64,000 nt of DNA, from assembly GCA_044220875.1 (NCBI GenBank), contig JBGAQH010000004.1:471109-535108 (forward strand). Direction: 5' to 3'. Positions 34,317-42,945 of this stretch are shown here, in pieces. The notes beneath the pieces were generated by a model. That model was not told where the DNA came from, ran no database searches, and saw only the letters and a program-made list of their open reading frames with translations. Source of the stretch: JAEUIT01 sp044220875 (GTDB lineage: Bacteria > Planctomycetota > Phycisphaerae > Phycisphaerales > SM1A02). The first letter of the stretch is position 1. The number at the start of each line of letters is the position of its first letter. Both the position numbers and the translations under genes were made by a program.

Positions 34317-34865
34317 TCAGTGATGTCCGTGCGGTGACTCGTTGCGGGCCTTCTCGATCAGCTCGTCGATCTTGGCGACCGTGAGGTTCTCGTGAAGGGT
34401 CTCGTTGAAGAGGGCCACCGGCGCGGTGTCGCAGCTGCCGAGGCACTCGAGGGTGAGCAGCGTGAATTTCCCGTCGTCGGTGGTCTCGTGCGGCTCGATG
34501 TTGAGCTTGCCGCGGACGTGATCGACGAGCTTCTTGTGCTCGCAGACCTCGCAGGCGATCGACTGGCAGATGCCGATCACGCACTGGCCGAGCTTCTCGG
34601 TGGTGTACTCCTCGTAGAAGGTCACCGTGTCGAGGACCTCGGCGGGCGAGATCTTCAGGAAGCCAGCGATCTCGAGCATCGCCTGATAGGGAATGCAGCG
34701 ATGCTCATGCTGGATCGCATGAAGGATCGGCATGAGCGCCCCGTGCCGCGTCGCATAGCGCGGGATGAGGTCGCTTTCCCACGACGCCTTCATCGCGGCC
34801 GTGAGATACGGCTCGGCGCGGGTCGGGATCTTCTGGGTCGCGGATGGTTTGGTGGTCCAGGCCAT
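34317..34865 (-). CDS. nuoE: NADH-quinone oxidoreductase subunit E
   Basis: The product is 182 aa, the 24-kDa thioredoxin-like subunit that carries the N1a [2Fe-2S] cluster. Cluster ligands are visible as ICQSIAC and LECLGSC. The helical N-terminus typical of the family is present (LMPILHAIQHEHRCIPYQAMLEIA as the family's ALIPLL-type helix, with VLDTVTFYEEYTTEKLG following). A CACAGAGG inverted-repeat element separates it from nuoD upstream. Confidence 0.96.
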   Translation of the reverse strand: MAWTTKPSATQKIPTRAEPYLTAAMKASWESDLIPRYATRHGALMPILHAIQHEHRCIPYQAMLEIAGFLKISPAEVLDTVTFYEEYTTEKLGQCVIGICQSIACEVCEHKKLVDHVRGKLNIEPHETTDDGKFTLLTLECLGSCDTAPVALFNETLHENLTVAKIDELIEKARNESPHGHH

Positions 34866-34885
34866 GGTGGTCTTGGGTGGGCAGA

Positions 34886-35033
34886 ATCAACACAGAGGCA
34901 CAGAGGACACGGAGTCGCACAGAGAAGACGGGGAAAATCGGGAGGGAAGCGGGCACGGCGTCTGCTCGTCCGCCGTCATGTTCTGGCTTGACCGCTCTGT
35001 GGCCCTCTGTGTGCTCTGTGCCTCTGTGTTGAA
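34886..35033. repeat. CACAGAGG inverted-repeat element 2
   Basis: The left arm begins ATCAACACAGAGGCACAGAG and the right arm ends CTCTGTGCCTCTGTGTTGAA, with about 60-80 bp of unrelated sequence between. It sits in the middle of the nuo operon, between nuoD and nuoE, and fills almost all of the 177-bp gap. Confidence 0.9.
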
Positions 35034-35042
35034 GGCGTGTCG

Positions 35043-36344
35043 TTACCGATCGAGCTCCGCCGCGATGATGTTGAGCGACCCCAGGATCGCGACGATGTCG
35101 GCGATCTGGTGCCCCTCAATCAGCTTCGAGAAGACGGAGTAGTTGATGAAGCTCGGCGGGCGGGTCCGGGCCCGGAACGCGCAGCGGCCGCCGTCGGCGA
35201 CGAGGTAGTAGCCAAGCTCGCCGTTGGGGCTCTCGACCGCGTGGTAGCACTCGCCGACCGGGCTGTCGAGCCCGCGGTTGTGCATGCGGAGCTCGAAGAG
35301 CTGGATCGTCGCCTCGATCGAGCCGTAGACGTCGCCCTTCGCGGGCGTCACGACCTTCGCGTTCACGTCGCTGTTGATCGGACCCTTCGGGATGCGGTCG
35401 ATGAGCTGGCGAATGATGTTCGCCGACTGCTTCATCTCCTCCATGCGCACGAGGTACCGGGCGAGCGAGTCGCCTTCGTTGCAGATCGGCACGGTGAACT
35501 TCACCGCCTCGGCGCCGTCGCCATCCCAGTTGTCCGCGAAGCAGAGGAGCGGCTCGTCCTTGCGAAGGTCGCGACGGACGCCGGAGGCGCGGGCAATCGG
35601 ACCGCTCAGGCTCCAGGCGATCGCGTCCTCCTTCGAGATGCTCCCGACGCCCGCGACGCGATCGATGAAGATGCGGTTGCGGTTCAGGAGCGTCTCGAGG
35701 TCCTTGATCGCCAGGGACAGGCGCACGTCGAGGAACTTCTTCACCATGCGGGCGAAGGTCTCGTCGTCGGGGATGTCGCGCCAGTGGCCGCCGACCCGGG
35801 TCCAATCGGGATGGAACCGCTGGCCGCTGATGTACTCGATGATGTCGTAGAGGTGCTCGCGCTCGTTGAAGCCGTAGAGGAAGCCGGTGAAGGCGCCCAG
35901 GTCGAGGGCGGCCGCACCGCAGCAGAGCAGGTGATTCTGGATGCGACCCAGCTCAAGCACGATCGTGCGAATGACCTTGCACCGCGGGGTGAGGTCGATG
36001 CCGAAGAGCTTCTCGACCGCAAGGTGCCAGGCGATGTCGTTCACGATCGGCGAGACGTAGTCCATCCGGCTGACGGTGCAGACGTACTGGTTCCAGTCGT
36101 GGTGCTCGCCGAGCTTCTCGAAGCCCGAGTGCAGGTACCCGATGTGCGGGGTGCACCGGACCACCCGCTCGCCCTCGATCTCAAGGACCAGGCGGAGCGT
36201 GGTGTGGGTCGCGGGGTGCTGGGGCCCGAAGTTGAGGATCCAGCGGTCGCCGGTCTGGACCCTGTCGTTGAGGTATTCGGTCGTCTCGACATCCAGCCCG
36301 AAGGGGACGTCGGGGAGCGGATCGGGGTGCAGCGTGTAGGGCAT
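35043..36344 (-). CDS. nuoD: NADH-quinone oxidoreductase subunit D (49-kDa subunit)
   Basis: The product is 433 aa. It forms the quinone-binding chamber of complex I together with NuoB. Family blocks: NFGPQHPATHTTLRLVLEIEGE, PHIGYLHSGFEKLGEHHDWNQ, DYVSPIVNDIAWHLAVEKLFGI, RTIVLELGRIQNHL and PNGELGYYLVADGG. It is the first gene of a small nuo group (D, E, small protein, F). The subunits B, C, G and the membrane subunits are not in the window, so the complex must be encoded in at least two loci. A TATACT box lies 29-34 nt upstream. Confidence 0.97.
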   Translation of the reverse strand: MPYTLHPDPLPDVPFGLDVETTEYLNDRVQTGDRWILNFGPQHPATHTTLRLVLEIEGERVVRCTPHIGYLHSGFEKLGEHHDWNQYVCTVSRMDYVSPIVNDIAWHLAVEKLFGIDLTPRCKVIRTIVLELGRIQNHLLCCGAAALDLGAFTGFLYGFNEREHLYDIIEYISGQRFHPDWTRVGGHWRDIPDDETFARMVKKFLDVRLSLAIKDLETLLNRNRIFIDRVAGVGSISKEDAIAWSLSGPIARASGVRRDLRKDEPLLCFADNWDGDGAEAVKFTVPICNEGDSLARYLVRMEEMKQSANIIRQLIDRIPKGPINSDVNAKVVTPAKGDVYGSIEATIQLFELRMHNRGLDSPVGECYHAVESPNGELGYYLVADGGRCAFRARTRPPSFINYSVFSKLIEGHQIADIVAILGSLNIIAAELDR

Positions 36345-36372
36345 GGGAGAGGAGGCCGGTTGCGGGATCCGG

Positions 36373-36378
36373 AGTATA
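36373..36378 (-). promoter_or_regulatory. nuoD: Likely -10 box for nuoD
   Basis: TATACT on the minus strand, 28 nt before the nuoD ATG. It is the best -10-like hexamer in the gap to the upstream hydrolase gene. A matching -35 was not obvious. Confidence 0.45.
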
Positions 36379-36472
36379 GAGGAAGGCCCCTGGACCTTCC
36401 CGCGACGGAAGGCTCCCCGGATGACCCCACCACGAGAGTGTCGAGCGGACGGTCAGGCCCGGTCGCGGCGAC

Positions 36473-37204
36473 TCACCAGCTGGTCGGATGGAGGACGTAG
36501 GGGTTGGTGCGGCGCTCGCGCCCGATGGTCGTCGTGGGGCCGTGGCCGGGGAAGATCGTCAGGTCGTCCGGCAGGCTCATCATGACCTTCGTCACCGATC
36601 GCTGCAGGTCCGTCCGGCTACAGCTCGAGAAATCGAATCGCCCGATGCCGCCGGCGAAGAGCACGTCGCCGCTGATTGCCTGACGGGAGGGAAGGTGCAC
36701 AAAGGCGAGCGATCCGGGGCTGTGGCCGGGCACGTGCAGGGCCTTCCAATGCGAGCCGCAGAGGTCGATCACCGCGCCCTCCTCCACCAGCGCCGTCGGC
36801 GCCGTGACGCGCACCTCAAGACCCGCCCCCATCGCGGAGAGGTTCAGCACCGGATTCTCGTTCCACTCGCGCTCGAGCGGATGGCAGAGAATCGGCATCG
36901 GGCCGAAGGCGGCAAGCGCCTCGTCGATTCCCATGATGTGGTCGAGATGGCAGTGCGTCAGGAGAATGCCCCGGGGAGTCAGTCCCGCATCGCGGATCTG
37001 CGTGATGAGCGCCTGGGGACGCTGGCCGCAATCGACGATCCAGCACCCCTTCGGATCGGGGCCGCCCGGCACCGAGACGACGTGGCAGTTGGTCTGCCAC
37101 ATGCCCAAGGCCCGCACGGCGATCTGTGGACGCGGTTCGGGCAGGCTGGCGGCGCCGGACGCTGCGTTCGACGGGCCTGTCGAAGGTTCTGGGGAGCTCT
37201 CCAT
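36473..37204 (-). CDS. Metallo-beta-lactamase-fold hydrolase (glyoxalase II-like)
   Basis: The product is 243 aa. The metal-binding motifs are complete: THCHLDHIMGIDE, then the later histidine in HVPGHSPGS, the aspartate in SGDVLFAGGIGR, and FPGHGPTTTIGRE. FAGGIGRFDF and NPY match the glyoxalase II-like MBL subgroup that often hydrolyses thioesters. A disordered leader of about 33 residues precedes the first strand (GMWQTNCHVV). The gene diverges from the cupin gene with only 19 bp between the start codons. Confidence 0.9.
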   Translation of the reverse strand: MESSPEPSTGPSNAASGAASLPEPRPQIAVRALGMWQTNCHVVSVPGGPDPKGCWIVDCGQRPQALITQIRDAGLTPRGILLTHCHLDHIMGIDEALAAFGPMPILCHPLEREWNENPVLNLSAMGAGLEVRVTAPTALVEEGAVIDLCGSHWKALHVPGHSPGSLAFVHLPSRQAISGDVLFAGGIGRFDFSSCSRTDLQRSVTKVMMSLPDDLTIFPGHGPTTTIGRERRTNPYVLHPTSW

Positions 37205-37211
37205 GGGCTGC

Positions 37212-37218
37212 TAGAGTA
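37212..37218. promoter_or_regulatory. Overlapping divergent -10 boxes of two leaderless genes
   Basis: In the 19-bp gap between two divergent ATGs, TAGAGT (37212-37217, plus) lies 6 nt before the cupin ATG and TACTCT (37218-37213, minus) lies 8 nt before the hydrolase ATG. The two boxes share five bases. No room exists for ribosome binding sites. Transcription from the two sides would be mutually exclusive at any moment if these are the promoters. Confidence 0.55.
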
Positions 37219-37223
37219 GCCGC

Positions 37224-37595
37224 ATGCTCGTCAAACGGAATCTCAGCGACCACCCGCCGCAGCCGCTCGTGATGGACGGGACCAAGGACGTCTCGATGCG
37301 CATCATGGTCGGCCGAGCCGATGGCGCCCCGAACTTCGCGCTGCGGCAGTTCCACGTCGCTCCGGGCGGCCACACCCCCCGCCACAGCCACAACTACGAG
37401 CATGAGGTGGTGGTCGTCGGCGGCGTCGGCACGGTCGAGTACGACGGCGAGCACCATCCCATTCGCGATGGCGACATCCTCCTCATCGCCCCGAATGTCA
37501 CCCACCAGTTTCGCGCCGACCAAGGCGCGGATCTCCGATTTCTCTGCCTCGTCCCGGTGAGCTTCGATTGCGGCAAGCCGACGCCCGGGAGTTGA
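37224..37595 (+). CDS. Cupin-domain protein
   Basis: The product is 123 aa, a single cupin barrel. Metal-binding motif 1 is visible as GGHTPRHSHNYEHEVVVVGG and motif 2 as GDILLIAPNVTHQFRA, with all expected histidines and the glutamate. It lies only 74 bp before a lipoprotein gene on the same strand. Small cupins of this type act as sensors, isomerases or dioxygenases, and the substrate cannot be named from sequence. Confidence 0.9.
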   Translation: MLVKRNLSDHPPQPLVMDGTKDVSMRIMVGRADGAPNFALRQFHVAPGGHTPRHSHNYEHEVVVVGGVGTVEYDGEHHPIRDGDILLIAPNVTHQFRADQGADLRFLCLVPVSFDCGKPTPGS

Positions 37596-37669
37596 ACGCG
37601 CCGACCGCGCCACACATCGCGACAGCGTCGCCTCCGGCAGCGTCCGCCGCCCGCGGTAGACTCCGCGAC

Positions 37670-38587
37670 ATGCGCATCGCCTTGGCCCTCGGCGCTCCCC
37701 TCCTCCTCGCCGCCGTCTCCCTCATCGGCTGCGACACGATCGGCTCGGACTTCGACGCGTTCACCGAGAGCTTTAACCCGCCGACGCCCTCGCAGGCGGC
37801 CGCGTGGGCGGTGGACACCTCGAACCCCGAGAATCAGCGCCGCGGCATCGCCCTTCTGGCCAGCGCCCCGTGGGGCGGCGCCGAGGCGTACCAGAAGCTC
37901 TATCGCCTCTATATCGAAGAGCCGACCGATCCCCTGGTGAAGGGGTTTGCGGTGCGGGCCCTCGGCCGCCATGGCGATTCCTCCGATGCCCAGCTCGTCG
38001 CGAAGGAACTGGGGAGCCAGTATCGACTCGTGCGCCTCGAGGCGGCGAAGTCGCTCCAGCGACTGCACGACCCTGCCGTTGCCGACGTGATGTGGAAGAA
38101 GCTCGTCGATCAGGCCGAGGACTCCGACATCCGCACCGAGCTGGCGATTGCGCTCGGCCAGTATCCCAACGACGCGGTCTTCCAGGCGCTCATTGCGGCG
38201 CTCGACCATCGCGAGCTCGCGGTGAATCTCGCCGCCCTCGATTCGCTCCAGACGATGACCGGCAAGGACTTCGGCATCGACCAGCGGAAGTGGAACGAAT
38301 GGCGGGCCTCGCTCGGCACGGCCACGGCGTTTCGCACCGATGACCGCTTCCTCTATCCGACCTTCCGGCGCGAGAAGGGGCTGATGGACTACATCCTCTT
38401 CTGGGTGCCGCTCAGTTTCGAGGATCCGGGCATGCCGATCGGAACGCCCTCGACCGGCGCCCGCCGCACCTATGGCGGCGAGGAGCAGCCGGCCGGGGAC
38501 TTCAAGCTGCCTTCGTTTGAGCAGAACGCGAAACCCGGCACGGGCGATGCGACGGGCAAGGGCGGCGCGAGCGGTAGCGGCCGATGA
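37670..38587 (+). CDS. Predicted lipoprotein with HEAT-like repeats
   Basis: The product is 305 aa. The ATG at 37670 is chosen because a lipoprotein signal (LALGAPLLLAAVSLIGC, lipobox LIGC) follows and a TAGACT box lies 7 nt upstream. Residues about 60-210 form HEAT-like helical repeats (VKGFAVRALGRHGDSSDAQLV, VRLEAAKSLQRLHDPAVADV, IRTELAIALGQYPNDAVFQAL, LAVNLAALDSLQTMTGKDFG). The C-terminal tail is glycine-rich and probably disordered. It overlaps the next gene by ATGA. Likely a periplasmic or membrane-anchored scaffold; no specific partner is known. Confidence 0.85.
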   Translation: MRIALALGAPLLLAAVSLIGCDTIGSDFDAFTESFNPPTPSQAAAWAVDTSNPENQRRGIALLASAPWGGAEAYQKLYRLYIEEPTDPLVKGFAVRALGRHGDSSDAQLVAKELGSQYRLVRLEAAKSLQRLHDPAVADVMWKKLVDQAEDSDIRTELAIALGQYPNDAVFQALIAALDHRELAVNLAALDSLQTMTGKDFGIDQRKWNEWRASLGTATAFRTDDRFLYPTFRREKGLMDYILFWVPLSFEDPGMPIGTPSTGARRTYGGEEQPAGDFKLPSFEQNAKPGTGDATGKGGASGSGR

Positions 38588-39534
38588 AAGCGATCGTCAG
38601 CGGCGGGCGAGGACCATCCGCGGTCGAGCGCCCGGAGCCCACGCCGCGCGACGGCGAGTGCCTCGTGCGGGTGCGGGCGGCGCTGGTCACGCCCGCCGAC
38701 ACGCGGGCCGGCGGATGCGAGCCTGCGATCGTCCTTGGCCAATGCGCGGTCGGCGTCGTCGAGCGCGTCGCAGTCGACGGTCCGGCGGCGAAGACCTGGA
38801 CCGGCAAGCGCGTCGCGATCCATCCGGTGATCCGATGCGGCCGATGCGATCGCTGCCTCGGCGGGCTTTCGGCCCACTGCCGCGAACGGCTCATCCTCGG
38901 GATCGATCGCCGCGACGGCGGACTCGCCGAGCGCGTATGCGTGCCGATCGCGAATCTCGCCGCGCTTCCCGACGCCCTCGATGACGAGCGGGCGACCTTC
39001 GCGGTCCTCGTCGGCGAGGCGTTCGAGGCGACCAAGCAGATCAGGATCGACGGCAAGGCCTACATCACCGTGCTCGGCGACGACATCGTCGCCCTCATCA
39101 CCGCTCAGGTGATGACGAGGCTCAACGCCGCGGTGCGCGTGGTCGCCCGTCAGCAGTCCACCCTTGCGGCCGCGGAGAAGATCGGCGTCAAGCACCGTCA
39201 CGCCGACGAGATCGGCCGGCGCGGCGATCAGGACGTCGTCGTCGACTGCATCGGAACCGCCGAGAGCCTCGCCTTCGCGAGCGCCCTGGTGCGGGCCCGT
39301 GGCACGGTGGTGTTGAAGTCGCTCGCCTCATCGCCGATCGCCGGCGCGGCCGTCGATCTCACCCCGATCGTCCTCGGCGAACTCACCGTCCAAGGCTCCT
39401 TCTACGGTCCCCTGCCCGAGGCGATCGACCTGTTAGCCAAGCGCGGCGTCGAGGTGACCTCGCTCATCGAGCGGCGGGTTGCCCTCGATGCGGCGCTTCC
39501 CATGCGCGTCGGCACGGTTGTGCGTGTCGGGTGA
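38584..39534 (+). CDS. Medium-chain dehydrogenase/reductase-like protein with degenerate catalytic motifs
   Basis: The product is 316 aa and starts in an ATGA overlap with the lipoprotein gene. It has the MDR plan and the four structural-zinc cysteines in CGRCDRCLGGLSAHC. The usual catalytic-zinc motifs are not there: the expected GHE is GQC (VLGQCAVGVVE) and the first cysteine is replaced (LVTPADTRAGG). The nucleotide-binding GxGxxG is also altered (VLGDDIVALITAQV). So the fold is clear but alcohol dehydrogenase activity is doubtful. A degenerate copy of its last 22 codons lies at 42946-43011, past the inserted exported-protein genes. Confidence 0.85.
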   Translation: MKAIVSGGRGPSAVERPEPTPRDGECLVRVRAALVTPADTRAGGCEPAIVLGQCAVGVVERVAVDGPAAKTWTGKRVAIHPVIRCGRCDRCLGGLSAHCRERLILGIDRRDGGLAERVCVPIANLAALPDALDDERATFAVLVGEAFEATKQIRIDGKAYITVLGDDIVALITAQVMTRLNAAVRVVARQQSTLAAAEKIGVKHRHADEIGRRGDQDVVVDCIGTAESLAFASALVRARGTVVLKSLASSPIAGAAVDLTPIVLGELTVQGSFYGPLPEAIDLLAKRGVEVTSLIERRVALDAALPMRVGTVVRVG

Positions 39535-39600
39535 GACGATTTTCGCGGGGGGCCTCTGTCGCCCGCGTCATTCCATTCGCTACAGATGGCCGAAACAGAG

Positions 39601-39622
39601 GAGCCCCACGCGAGTGGGGCTC
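39601..39622. terminator. Bidirectional hairpin terminator with GNRA loop
   Basis: A perfect 9-bp stem GAGCCCCAC / GTGGGGCTC closes a GCGA loop. It lies between the convergent ends of the dehydrogenase gene (39534) and the exported-protein gene (39656). Confidence 0.8.
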
Positions 39623-39655
39623 TCTCGTTCGGTCCGTTCGACGCTTCAACTGAGT

Positions 39656-40930
39656 CTAGCTCGCATCCCAATCTCCGATGACCAAGGCAAGATCCCGCGC
39701 GTCGACGACCTGATCGCCATTCGCATCGCCAGGCCCATGAGGGAGCGCCCACACATTTCCCCATTCAGCAAGCACGAGCGAAAGGTCATTGAGGTTGACC
39801 CGACAATCGAGCGTCACGTCGCCGTCCCGCTCGCGAATCGGATCGAGAACAAAGGCGACGCCGTGACTGGCGACGCTTCCGCTGAGCACGATCGTCCCGT
39901 AGGGGGTGATCTGAACGGGCGCCCCCATCCATGAGGGCTGCGGGACATTGACGGCAAGCTCGTTGAGGCGATGTGGCTCACCGTCGATCCAGATCACCGG
40001 GGTGGTCTGACCCACGCCGCCCCAAGGGAACCGCATCTCGCTCTGTCCAACGACCTGCCCCAGTTCGTTCACGCCGAACGCCCGAGTTTGGTTGTGTTGG
40101 ATGAGGGGAGGGAGCTCGACCGGATTTCCACTCGACCAGCGGAAGGCCCGCTTCAATACGAGGCCTTCGGGTCGCCCAGGCCATGGCTGCCAGCCGTAGC
40201 CAGCGACGGTCCCGTCATTGGCGATGGACCAACCGTATAGCTCGATCCAAGGCTCCGGCCGAGGAACGCGAACGTGACCATTCCAGTCAATCACGACGGC
40301 GTCGGGCTTGGTCGCGCCTGCGCCGTAGGCGGTTCCGTGGGCCACCAAGGTGCCGTGATCGTTCATGCCGTTCACCTGCACTCCGTAAGGGAACTCGGGG
40401 AGGATCGACGAGGCGAGGTCGAAGAACTCATCACCCACCAATAGAAAGGGCCACGGGAAGTCTGGCGACTGTTCGCGCCAGATTCCGCCCACGAGACCGG
40501 ACTCGGACGCTCCTTGAATCTCAACGCTGCTGGCGGTGGCAGGATGAGGCAACTCCTCGGGGATGCCGTCAACCCAGCGGATCGGGGTCATTTCCATGCG
40601 GAGACCGTCGGCACGGCCGAGCACGATGTCGGTTCCAATCGTGGCGTATCCGCGACAATCAGTCGCCCCAGCGGGTTTCGGCAGGACTTGCATGCCGTTC
40701 CGTGGCGTCCAGACGAATGCCTTCTCTTGCAATGACCCACACGCCACGATGAAACCGGCAACACGTGTGGGATTAGCCACCCAAGCAGGTGCCGTGGTCG
40801 CACCGCAGGCTGGCTCAGAGACGACTGTGCAGGTGTAGAGGCACTGAGCCGAAGCAGTCGCAGAGACGACAGAGGCGGCACAGCCCGCGATGACTCGCGA
40901 GGTCCAGCGCTGGAAGGGCATTGGCTTCAT
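39656..40930 (-). CDS. Exported HAF-repeat-like protein with C-terminal dockerin-like pair
   Basis: The product is 424 aa. The start is the ATG in the ATGA overlap with the upstream gene, followed by a signal peptide (WTSRVIAGCAASVVSATASA). The body consists of repeats of the type AFVWTxxxGMxxLP...AFRWSSGNPVELPPL, with GxNxxGxVVGxS turns (FGVNELGQVVGQSE, MNDHGTLVAHGTA), which match the HAF extracellular repeat pattern. The C-terminus carries LDCRVNLNDLSLVLAEWG and DANGDQVVDARDLALVIGDW. It forms a two-gene unit with the beta-helix gene 40927-42579. Probably extracellular; role unknown. Confidence 0.87.
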   Translation of the reverse strand: MKPMPFQRWTSRVIAGCAASVVSATASAQCLYTCTVVSEPACGATTAPAWVANPTRVAGFIVACGSLQEKAFVWTPRNGMQVLPKPAGATDCRGYATIGTDIVLGRADGLRMEMTPIRWVDGIPEELPHPATASSVEIQGASESGLVGGIWREQSPDFPWPFLLVGDEFFDLASSILPEFPYGVQVNGMNDHGTLVAHGTAYGAGATKPDAVVIDWNGHVRVPRPEPWIELYGWSIANDGTVAGYGWQPWPGRPEGLVLKRAFRWSSGNPVELPPLIQHNQTRAFGVNELGQVVGQSEMRFPWGGVGQTTPVIWIDGEPHRLNELAVNVPQPSWMGAPVQITPYGTIVLSGSVASHGVAFVLDPIRERDGDVTLDCRVNLNDLSLVLAEWGNVWALPHGPGDANGDQVVDARDLALVIGDWDAS

Positions 40931-42579
40931 TGCACCCACCCGAACCCTTCGAGCACTGCGGACATGCTCTCGAACGGCAGGCTCCCGAGCCATGCACTCA
41001 TGGCGTCCACCGACTCGAAGCCGAGGAGCCCCGCGGCGGCCGCGGGTGAAAGTGCAGCACCTTGGCTTACATCGCCCCCTGACGCTTGGTTCGCCATCAT
41101 CGGTTCCGGCTCGGGGCAGGCGGCACCACATTCCGTGCTCCAGAGCCCAAGCAGGATCGCGAGGTCATCGGCACCGACGACGCCGCTGTCGTTGAGATCC
41201 GCGTCGGTGCCCCAGAGATCAATGCCCCACGCGCCCAGAATGACAGCAAGATCGCCGGCACCGGCTTCGCCGTTGTTGTCGAGGTCGAACCGGCACGCCT
41301 CGAAGGCACCGAGGTCGATCTCGCACTGGCGAACGCGGCTGGTTCGATCGGCATCGGGGACGGCCTCGGTGAGATCGTCATCGTCATCGGCGTCATAGGT
41401 GTCAATCGGGAGGTCGATGGTGACCGATCCAAACGTGACCTGCACTTGCTCACCGATGTTGATGCACGGCGAGCCAATCGAGAGTCGGTAGTCGCTGGAC
41501 CCAGCATTCACGAAGAGCGGATCGTCGCCGATCGTGCTGAGTCCTCCGGTGGTCGGCCACCCCTCGATGCAATCGTGATCGAGATTGAGATCCGCGAAGG
41601 AGAGACCCAGGATCTGGTCCTCAACCACGTCGGAGTTCAACGCCGCGTCGTTGTTCCAGAGGATCGTGTTCATCACGTACGCCTGCGTGCCGTCTTGCAG
41701 GGCGATACCTCCGCCGCCGGGTCCAATGTCCTCCGATTGGTCGTCGCAGGTGTTCGACGCCACCGTGCAGTTCCACACTTGAATCGTTCCCCCGCGGGCG
41801 ACTGAAATGCCACCGCCGGATCCGGTTGTGTGGTTGTCGCGGATGACGCAGTTGGTCAGCTCCGGCGACGCGGAAGCCGAGTCCAATCCGCCACCGTATC
41901 GACTGGATTCGTTGTACGCGATCTCGCAGTCGCGGAAGCGGGCGACGCCCGTCCCGCCCCCAAAGCCTTCGAGCCGCACGTACACGCCGCCGCCAATCTC
42001 GGTCGCCTCGTTCTCGATGATGCGGCACAGTTGGAACACAGGCGAGCACGACTGGCCACTGCCCGGCGGCCTACAGATGATGCCGCCGCCTTTGTCGGAA
42101 TAGACGTCGAGCGATTCGTTGGTGAACTCGGCGAAACCGCCCCGGATCACGAGCCCGTCCCATTTCGTCGCATCGGTGACGTTGTTGACATCCACCACGT
42201 GGAAGACCGAGATCGACGTGCTGCTCTCCGTGAAAGTGCCGTCGAGAACGGTTGGGTAGAGAAGCGCGTTTCGGTCAGCCCGTTCGGGCTCACCTGCCGC
42301 CGGAAAGCCGCCAAACACCTTCACATTGATACCGTCGAGCTTGTAGGTCCGGTTGCGACCACTCCCCGCAAGCGATGTCGATGGATGGTACGTGCCGGTT
42401 TGGATCCAGATTTCGTCTTCGTCCGCTGCATTGTCGATCGCTTCTTCGAGCGTCGGTCGAGCAGCGGTCCAGCTTTCACCATTTCCCGAGCCGCCCGGCG
42501 CGACTCGAATGATGCCTGCACAGCAGTAGTCCGAAGGAGCGGCGGCGCCGGAGACGATGCCCGCCATCATCAACATCAT
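40927..42579 (-). CDS. Exported beta-helix protein with dockerin-like pair and C-terminal tail
   Basis: The product is 550 aa from the ATG at 42579. GAGG and this ATG lie in the loop of a perfect 9-bp hairpin (42563-42595), which supports this start over the longer open frame to 42732, whose first part is a GAGGA microsatellite. The signal peptide is short (MMLMMAGIVSGAAAPS). The body is a right-handed beta-helix (AIDNAADEDEIWIQTGTYHPS, CRIIENEATEIGGGVYV, CVIRDNHTTGSGGGISV). Two calcium loops follow (DLDNNGEAGAGDLAVILGAW, DLNDSGVVGADDLAILLGLW) and then about 60 further residues, so here the dockerin-like pair is not terminal. It is coupled by ATGA to the HAF-like gene. Confidence 0.83.
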   Translation of the reverse strand: MMLMMAGIVSGAAAPSDYCCAGIIRVAPGGSGNGESWTAARPTLEEAIDNAADEDEIWIQTGTYHPSTSLAGSGRNRTYKLDGINVKVFGGFPAAGEPERADRNALLYPTVLDGTFTESSTSISVFHVVDVNNVTDATKWDGLVIRGGFAEFTNESLDVYSDKGGGIICRPPGSGQSCSPVFQLCRIIENEATEIGGGVYVRLEGFGGGTGVARFRDCEIAYNESSRYGGGLDSASASPELTNCVIRDNHTTGSGGGISVARGGTIQVWNCTVASNTCDDQSEDIGPGGGGIALQDGTQAYVMNTILWNNDAALNSDVVEDQILGLSFADLNLDHDCIEGWPTTGGLSTIGDDPLFVNAGSSDYRLSIGSPCINIGEQVQVTFGSVTIDLPIDTYDADDDDDLTEAVPDADRTSRVRQCEIDLGAFEACRFDLDNNGEAGAGDLAVILGAWGIDLWGTDADLNDSGVVGADDLAILLGLWSTECGAACPEPEPMMANQASGGDVSQGAALSPAAAAGLLGFESVDAMSAWLGSLPFESMSAVLEGFGWVQ

Positions 42580-42595
42580 GAGCCTCGATGATGGC
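42563..42595 (-). promoter_or_regulatory. Hairpin enclosing the ribosome binding site and start codon
   Basis: On the mRNA, GCCATCATC (42595-42587) pairs perfectly with GATGATGGC (42571-42563). The 15-nt loop holds GAGG and the two possible start codons at 42579 and 42576. Such a fold could limit or tune translation of the beta-helix gene and its coupled partner. Confidence 0.5.
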
Positions 42596-42642
42596 GACTG
42601 GCGAGCCGATCCGCAGTTGTTCGTGCCAAGCGAAAGCGAATT

Positions 42643-42665
42643 AGAGGAGAGGAGAGGAGAGGAGA
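42643..42665. repeat. GGAGA/GAGGA microsatellite
   Basis: A run of about four and a half 5-bp units (AGAGG) in the 5' region of the beta-helix gene. Five-base units make this a place where length changes would shift spacing in the leader. The region 42666-42945 shows no gene. Confidence 0.7.
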
Positions 42666-42945
42666 TTTCATACGATGCTCCTTCTGTTGTGGACCCAGAT
42701 GCAGTAGCCGCGCGGAGGAACGACCGAGGCACGGCCAGCTTCCATGCAATGGAGTCTGTGCATCGGAGATTCGCAAGTCAAACGGCAGCGTTCAGATTAC
42801 CGGTTTGAATTCGCGATCTCCTCGATATGTCGTCAAAGCTCGGCCCGCCGCGCACTCCGCAGTGATTGTGCCAGCCAACCCGCTTCAGCGGATGAATCGT
42901 CTGCGTTTGGGAATGCACTGGACGCCATGGTGGACCTGCACCGAC

